Of a stretch of DNA of 63,524 nucleotides, positions 59,136 through 63,524 are shown piece by piece. Within the stretch, counting starts at the first letter, position 1, and each line of letters opens with the position of its first letter. The position numbers and the translations under genes were made by a program. Source of the DNA: an uncultured bacterium (GTDB taxonomy: Bacteria; Gemmatimonadota; Gemmatimonadetes; Longimicrobiales; RSA9); NCBI GenBank assembly GCA_937889645.1, contig CALBZE010000096.1:1-63524 (forward strand), written 5' to 3'. Below the pieces are notes generated by a model. The model saw nothing but the letters and a program-made list of their open reading frames with translations. It ran no database searches and had not been told where the DNA came from.

Positions 59136-60848
59136 TCAGCTCGCCGGGCTCTTCTCCGTCCTTTGCTCCGCCCCGGCGTCGACCACCGCCCCGGACCGTC
59201 GGAGCAGCTCGTCGAACGCCGACCGGGCATTGCTCAGGACCTCCGCCGGATAGTCGAAGACTTCGAGCAGCTTCAGCGCGTTGCCGGCGGTCGCCGCGCC
59301 TGGCCGGAGACGGTAGTCGAAATGGATCTCACCGTCGGCGATCGTCTCCTGGAAGTGCCGGAACGCCCAGGGGCCGCGCAGGAGATCGACGAGCTCGAGG
59401 TCGTGCGTCGCCACCAGGCAGAGGTGATCGCCGGCGTTCAGCGCCTCGAGGACCGCGCGCGATGCCGCCACGCGCTCGCCGGTGTTCGTCCCGCGGTACA
59501 GCTCGTCGATGACGAAGAGCGACGCGGCGTCCTCCGCGCTCCGGATCAACATCTCCCGCAACTGCTCCGCTTCGACGTAGAAGTAGCTCTTCCCCCTCAG
59601 GAGATCGTCCCGCCGGCCGATGAAGGTGTGAACCCTCAGGATCGGCGCCCGCCACCGGCGCGCGGGGCAGGTCGCGATCGTCTGCGCGAGGACGGCGCAG
59701 GCGCCGGCGGCGCGGAGGAACGTCGTCTTCCCGGCCATGTTGGAGCCGGTGATCAGCCAGGACGCACCTTCCATCCGGAGGTCGTTGGGGACCGGGTCGT
59801 CCAGCGACGGATGATAGATCGCCTCGCCCAGCAACGTCTTCGCCGGGCCGTCGAACTCCGGCGCGCAACAATGCGGCAGCGAATCCCGGAACTCGGCGAC
59901 GGCGCACAGCGCGTCGAGGAGGCCGACGGCGCGGACGATCTCGTCGAGCTCGCGCCGGCGCCGGGCGATCGCGTCGATGCTGAAGACGAAGGCGTTCACG
60001 TCCGCCAGGAGCAGGAGGTTGAGATAGCCTATGATCGACCCGACCAGCGGGTCGTCCTCGAACTCCAGGCGGATGTAGACGAAGAGCCAGCGGACCCACC
60101 GCAGGGCGTCGACGCGGCCACCGAGGGGCCCGAGGATCTCGTCGAGCTCGGGCGCCTGCACTCCGCTCAGCGTTCGCGCCGCCCGGACCAGCCCCGGCAG
60201 CGCGGCGATCGCCCGTATGAGGTGCTGGACGCGGGGGCGGTAATAGATCTGGATCCCAATGTTGATGCCGGCGACGCCGATCAGCATCAACAGCCCGGCC
60301 AACGGCGCGAACGACATCGCCAACAACGCGCCGGGCGCGGCGAGACCGAGGAGCGGGAGGAGGAAGTACCAGCGCGGCCGGCCGGGCAGCTCGCTCGCCG
60401 TCAGATGGTGGAGGTCGTACGAGACCGGATGCGCCAGCGGATGCAGCGCGGCCCGGATCCGGTCCCGGAGCTCCGGCCGGGCGCGCAACGCGGAGATCGC
60501 CGCGCCGCGTCGCAGGATCGCCGACGCGTCGTACAGCGGCCGCCGCAGCATATCGTAGAGGACCTGCTGGCCGAGGGGCGAGCCGCACCGATCGATCCGC
60601 TCGTACACGCTCTGCAGTTCGAGGTCCGACCAGACCCGGTCCGAGAGCGCCTCGCCCGGCTCGCGGCCGCGGCGAGCTTCATGATACGACGCGATCTCCG
60701 CGATGCCCCTCCGCCACGACCGGGCCGCCCGGCGCTGCTCGACGGCAACGCTCATCGCGCGCCCGAGCGCGGTCGCGCGCAGCGGTCCGAGAACGCGGCC
60801 GAGCCTGCGCGCCTTTCGATTCACGTTGGGTTCCGAAGTCGTAGGCAT
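59136..60848 (-). CDS. Membrane-anchored MutS-like ATPase
   Basis: The 570-residue product ends in a MutS ATPase domain (about 335-545) with Walker A GSNMAGKTTF (about 368-377), the signature region GKSYFYVEAEQLREML, Walker B SLFVIDELYRGTNTGER and THDLELVDLL. Before it lies a MutS-like lever/helical region interrupted by two hydrophobic helices (about 162-200, WYFLLPLLGLAAPGALLAMS and LAGLLMLIGVAGINIGIQIY). The mismatch-recognition and connector domains of MutS1 are absent. Such membrane-MutS proteins occur widely but their role is unknown. It converges with hsdS (20-bp gap), so it belongs to a different transcript. Confidence 0.88.
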   Translation of the reverse strand: MPTTSEPNVNRKARRLGRVLGPLRATALGRAMSVAVEQRRAARSWRRGIAEIASYHEARRGREPGEALSDRVWSDLELQSVYERIDRCGSPLGQQVLYDMLRRPLYDASAILRRGAAISALRARPELRDRIRAALHPLAHPVSYDLHHLTASELPGRPRWYFLLPLLGLAAPGALLAMSFAPLAGLLMLIGVAGINIGIQIYYRPRVQHLIRAIAALPGLVRAARTLSGVQAPELDEILGPLGGRVDALRWVRWLFVYIRLEFEDDPLVGSIIGYLNLLLLADVNAFVFSIDAIARRRRELDEIVRAVGLLDALCAVAEFRDSLPHCCAPEFDGPAKTLLGEAIYHPSLDDPVPNDLRMEGASWLITGSNMAGKTTFLRAAGACAVLAQTIATCPARRWRAPILRVHTFIGRRDDLLRGKSYFYVEAEQLREMLIRSAEDAASLFVIDELYRGTNTGERVAASRAVLEALNAGDHLCLVATHDLELVDLLRGPWAFRHFQETIADGEIHFDYRLRPGAATAGNALKLLEVFDYPAEVLSNARSAFDELLRRSGAVVDAGAEQRTEKSPAS

Positions 60849-60988
60849 ACGACGAGTCGTGAGATCGTCGGCATCCGACCTGGGCCCGCAAATCGATACG
60901 ACTATGCAACGCCGACGCGGGACGCGCCAGCGGAAACGGAGTTGCCGCGCTTGGCGATGGCGCGCGCCGCGAGCGCCCGGCCGGATAT

Positions 60989-61030
60989 CGTTTGGTTCGT
61001 TTGTTGCGTTTGTTTCGTTTGTCGTTTATC
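60989..61030 (+). repeat. 9-bp iterons upstream of the antitoxin gene
   Basis: Four head-to-tail copies of CGTTTGKTK (60989-61015 and 61016 onward) plus a partial CGTTTATC lie 36-77 bp upstream of the antitoxin ATG. The T-rich character and position suit an operator or a promoter element for the toxin-antitoxin genes. Confidence 0.65.
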
Positions 61031-61065
61031 TTCGATGCCAGGACGTGTCGAGGAGGTGAAGTGCC

Positions 61066-61551
61066 ATGACTGTCACCAGAACCCCGGATGAGGTCATTCC
61101 TTCTCGCTCCGACCTCGAGGCTGTCGGCCGCGTTGCGAGGGATCTGCGCGAACTTGGGGGGCGGTGTGCGTCGCGCGATCCGAATGCCCTGGCTCAGTTG
61201 TCCTCGCTTTTCTCGTCGCCCGAGATGGATCTTGCGCTCAAACTCCTCGAGGCCGTGGCTGAAGGGCGAAACATCGCCGTTCACCGGGAGGACGACGAAG
61301 AGCTCACGACGAGTCAAGCCGCGGAGCTGCTCGGGATGTCGCGCCCGAAGCTCGTCGATCTGCTCGAGCAGGGTGAGATTCCGTACCGCATGGTGGGCAC
61401 GCACCGCCGCGTGCGGCGGAGCGAAGTACTCGCGTATCGCAAGCGGACGGAGCGGCGTGGGTCGGCGGCCGAGACGCGCCCACGGGCGGATCGCCTACAT
61501 GGATTGCAGGAGATGGCCGAGTTCACCGAGAGGCTGGGTCTTGGCTACTGA
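61066..61551 (+). CDS. Antitoxin with excisionase-type helix-turn-helix
   Basis: The 161-residue product has an N-terminal helical region and a MerR/excisionase-like DNA-binding segment (about 75-130): EELTTSQAAELLGMSRPKLVDLLEQGEIPYRMVGTHRRVRRSEVLAYRKR. Such proteins are antitoxins of PIN-domain toxins encoded directly downstream. GGAGGTGAAG precedes the ATG at 61066. Its stop overlaps the start of the PIN gene by one base. It should bind the toxin and repress the iteron-containing promoter. Confidence 0.88.
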   Translation: MTVTRTPDEVIPSRSDLEAVGRVARDLRELGGRCASRDPNALAQLSSLFSSPEMDLALKLLEAVAEGRNIAVHREDDEELTTSQAAELLGMSRPKLVDLLEQGEIPYRMVGTHRRVRRSEVLAYRKRTERRGSAAETRPRADRLHGLQEMAEFTERLGLGY

Positions 61552-62009
61552 TGAGGAGACCGCTCGCGGTAGAGCGGTTGGAAAGACTGATCGGCCAGAT
61601 GCGACAGTATTTTCCTGACGCGTGGGGCCGGAATTACGAGCCGCTGATCGACCAGCTCACTCTTCCGGATGATGACGACCGCCATATACTAGCGCTCGCC
61701 ATTCACTACGAAGCCGACTACATCGTCACGCAGAACACCAAAGACTTCCCCCGCCCTACGACGACGACATACGGCATCGTGGCGCTGACCGTCGACGAGT
61801 TCATATCCCTTCTCAGTGCAACGAATCCATCCCTTATCGTTCGCGCCGCCGAGGCTCATCGGGTTTCTCTGACGAGGAACCCCCTCATGCCGGAGCAATA
61901 CCTCGAAGAACTCGGTCGCCACTCGGAACTCGAACGCACTACGGCATTCTTGCGGTCGGCGGGATTTCTGGATTTGGAACGCCCTGTTGTAGCGAACCCG
62001 CGATCGTGA
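61551..62009 (+). CDS. PIN-domain toxin, N-terminally truncated
   Basis: The 152-residue product shows the second half of a PIN ribonuclease: MRQYFPDAWGRNYEPLIDQL, then PDDDDRHILALAIHYEADYIVTQNTKDFP with two of the acidic active-site residues, and a helical C-terminus. Full members have about 60 more residues at the start, with the first catalytic Asp (in a VLDAxVL strand) and the Glu; these are missing here. The first codons overlap the antitoxin stop. The protein is probably inactive, or the original gene start was deleted. The antitoxin is complete. Confidence 0.75.
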   Translation: MRRPLAVERLERLIGQMRQYFPDAWGRNYEPLIDQLTLPDDDDRHILALAIHYEADYIVTQNTKDFPRPTTTTYGIVALTVDEFISLLSATNPSLIVRAAEAHRVSLTRNPLMPEQYLEELGRHSELERTTAFLRSAGFLDLERPVVANPRS

Positions 62010-62046
62010 AGTCGCTGCGCTCCACGGCCCGGGCGAGGGCGGACGC

Positions 62047-63524
62047 GTGACGATCTTCGGCCGGCTCGCCCCGGGCGTTTCCACGGCGGCGGCCGAAGCG
62101 GAATTGAGGACCGTGAGCGCGCGGCTCGCGCGCGAGTTCCCCGCGGCATACGCCACCCTACGCCCGATCGTCGCGCCGTACGTCCGCGCCCTGCTCGACG
62201 TGCACCAGTACCCGGCCTGGATCGTCTGGACGATGCAGCTCTTCGGGGTCCTGGTCCTGGCCGCGGTCGCGGTGACCGTCTCGTCGCTGGTCTATGCCCG
62301 GACGGCGGCTCGCCAGGCCGAGATCGCGGTCCGCACGGCGCTGGGCGCGAGCCGCCGGCGCATCATCACGCAGCTCTTCGTGGAGGCGCTCGCGCTCTCC
62401 TCGCTCGCGGCGGCGATCGGGCTGCTGATCGCGAACTTCGGGTTCCGGCAAATCGTCGCGATCAATCCGGGGGAGCTTCCGTACTGGATCGAACGCGGTC
62501 TCCCGCCGTCCACGGTGGCGTACGCCGTGGGGCTCGCCGTGCTCGGGGCCTTCATCGTCGGCATCATCCCCGCACTGGCGGCCACCGGGCAGCGGCTGCA
62601 GTCCTCGCTCCGGCAGATGGGCGGCGCGACCGGAATGCAGCTCGGGAAGACCTGGACGGCGCTCATCGTGGCGCAGGTCGGGGTCGCGATGGCGGTGCTC
62701 CCGCCCGTGATCGCGATCGCCTGGCTCACCTATCAGGAATCGCGCGGCGAGCCGACCTACCCGGTCGATGAGATGCTCTCGGTCCGGCTCGATCGGGCCG
62801 AAGCCGCGGCCCGGGAGGCGCCGGCCGCTCCGTCCGTCGAACAAGCGGGTGAGTCCTTCGCCCAGACCCAGGCCGAGCTGATCCGCCGGATCGCCGCGGA
62901 GCCGGGCGTGCTCGGCGTGACGTACGCGTCGGCGCCCCCGCGCTCCGGCCGGCGCGTTCTCATCGAGGTCGAGGGCGGGGTGACGACGACGAGCGCCGCA
63001 CGTCCCGTGGCGCTCTCCACCGGCGTCGCGCCCGACTATTTCGATGTGCTTGGCGTCCAGGTGCTGGCGGGTCGGCCGTTCGGGCCCGGCGACGCGCCCG
63101 GCGGTGCGGCCGCCGTCGTGAGCCGCTCCTTCGTCCGCCGCTTCCTCGGGGACGGCGCCGCCCTCGGCCGCCGGGTGCGCACCACGGCGATCGCCCCGGG
63201 CGATACCGCCCAGCCGGGCTCCTGGCTCGAGATCGTCGGGGTGGTGGACGATCTCTACGACCAGAGCCGCGCGCCGGAGCTCCAGCGGCCGGCCATCTAT
63301 CTTCCGACGGCGCTGGGGGAAGCACCGGCGACCGTCGCCATCCGCACGCGGGGGATCGACCCCAAAGCCCTCGTCCCGCGGCTGTGGGACATCGCCGGAG
63401 AGGTGGCACCGGGGCACCGGATGACCGTCGCCGGCCCGGACGAGCTGCGCGGCGGCGACGGCGGTCGAACGGTTCGATTCGCCGTCGTCATGGTCGGCCT
63501 GGTGACGCTGAGCGTGCTCCTTCT
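62047..63524 (+). CDS. ABC-transporter permease, MacB/ADOP type, 5'-truncated and running off the window
   Basis: From GTG 62047 the frame is open to base 63524 (492 codons so far, no stop). It begins inside the MacB periplasmic domain (TIFGRLAPGVSTAAAEAELR), then shows the membrane segments and motif typical of ADOP permeases (FGVLVLAAVAVTVSSLVYARTAARQAEIAVRTALGASRRRIITQLFVEALALSSL), a second periplasmic domain with YFDVLGVQVLAGRPFGPGDAPGG and a further membrane helix beginning at the window end. About 200 N-terminal residues with the first membrane helix are missing. The in-frame sequence upstream (62011-62046) still looks like the family (GPGEGGR), so the gene was broken near 62.0 kb, next to the truncated PIN gene. 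Confidence 0.8.
   Translation, partial: MTIFGRLAPGVSTAAAEAELRTVSARLAREFPAAYATLRPIVAPYVRALLDVHQYPAWIVWTMQLFGVLVLAAVAVTVSSLVYARTAARQAEIAVRTALGASRRRIITQLFVEALALSSLAAAIGLLIANFGFRQIVAINPGELPYWIERGLPPSTVAYAVGLAVLGAFIVGIIPALAATGQRLQSSLRQMGGATGMQLGKTWTALIVAQVGVAMAVLPPVIAIAWLTYQESRGEPTYPVDEMLSVRLDRAEAAAREAPAAPSVEQAGESFAQTQAELIRRIAAEPGVLGVTYASAPPRSGRRVLIEVEGGVTTTSAARPVALSTGVAPDYFDVLGVQVLAGRPFGPGDAPGGAAAVVSRSFVRRFLGDGAALGRRVRTTAIAPGDTAQPGSWLEIVGVVDDLYDQSRAPELQRPAIYLPTALGEAPATVAIRTRGIDPKALVPRLWDIAGEVAPGHRMTVAGPDELRGGDGGRTVRFAVVMVGLVTLSVLL

Overview
The window is a GC-rich (roughly 70% G+C) stretch of the chromosome of a Gram-negative, aerobic bacterium, and it contains the replication origin. A TonB-dependent outer-membrane receptor, many signal peptides and lipoprotein signals, and cytochrome-oxidase assembly factors show an outer membrane and aerobic respiration. 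Secreted tandem amidohydrolases, a BTAD-type regulator joined to TPR-like repeats, a MacB/ADOP-type permease and a B12-dependent ribonucleotide reductase together suggest the phylum Gemmatimonadota. That assignment is an inference from gene content, not a phylogeny.

Layout. 1-6.6 kb: the conserved origin block, yidC-yidD-rnpA-rpmH on the minus strand and dnaA-dnaN on the plus strand, with a DnaA-box/DnaA-trio/AT-rich unwinding module between dnaA and dnaN, then a lipoprotein peptidyl-prolyl isomerase. 6.6-13.3 kb: pyrE with a BtpA-family gene, a small membrane protein, a tandem pair of secreted amidohydrolases (the second lacks metal ligands), and a YceI/MarR pair sharing a palindromic operator. 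13.5-19.2 kb: polX-ligA and a class II ribonucleotide reductase. 19.3-23.9 kb: a DinB-fold protein, an alpha/beta hydrolase without its nucleophile, a small His/Cys protein and a TonB receptor with a His-rich loop, probably a metal-uptake unit. 24.0-29.7 kb: a translationally coupled set (RibD-type reductase, zinc dehydrogenase, PTPS-like enzyme, glycosyltransferase) followed by a PLP decarboxylase, probably an uncharacterised pterin-like small-molecule pathway. 30-38.6 kb: a holin-like membrane protein, a copper-delivery pair (CtaG and a Sco-PCuAC fusion) and three secreted beta-propeller proteins in one operon.

38.7-51 kb: a TetR gene diverging from a membrane protein and a lipoprotein, an APC transporter, an SDR, a methyltransferase, then a membrane-spanning BTAD regulator, an RCC1-repeat lipoprotein, a lasso-type RiPP precursor candidate and a lasso B2-type protease, followed by Dps and a PfpI protein. 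Between regulator and lipoprotein are heptamer direct repeats in 11-bp phase, as expected for a SARP-type activator site.

51.3-63.5 kb is accessory DNA: a decayed NYN-domain gene, a type I restriction-modification locus with an embedded Fic gene (hsdR-fic-hsdM-hsdS) whose three upstream regions share motifs, a membrane-anchored MutS-like ATPase, an antitoxin with an N-terminally truncated PIN toxin, and a 5'-truncated ABC-transporter permease that runs off the window. I saw no rRNA or tRNA genes, no CRISPR array and no intact insertion sequence.
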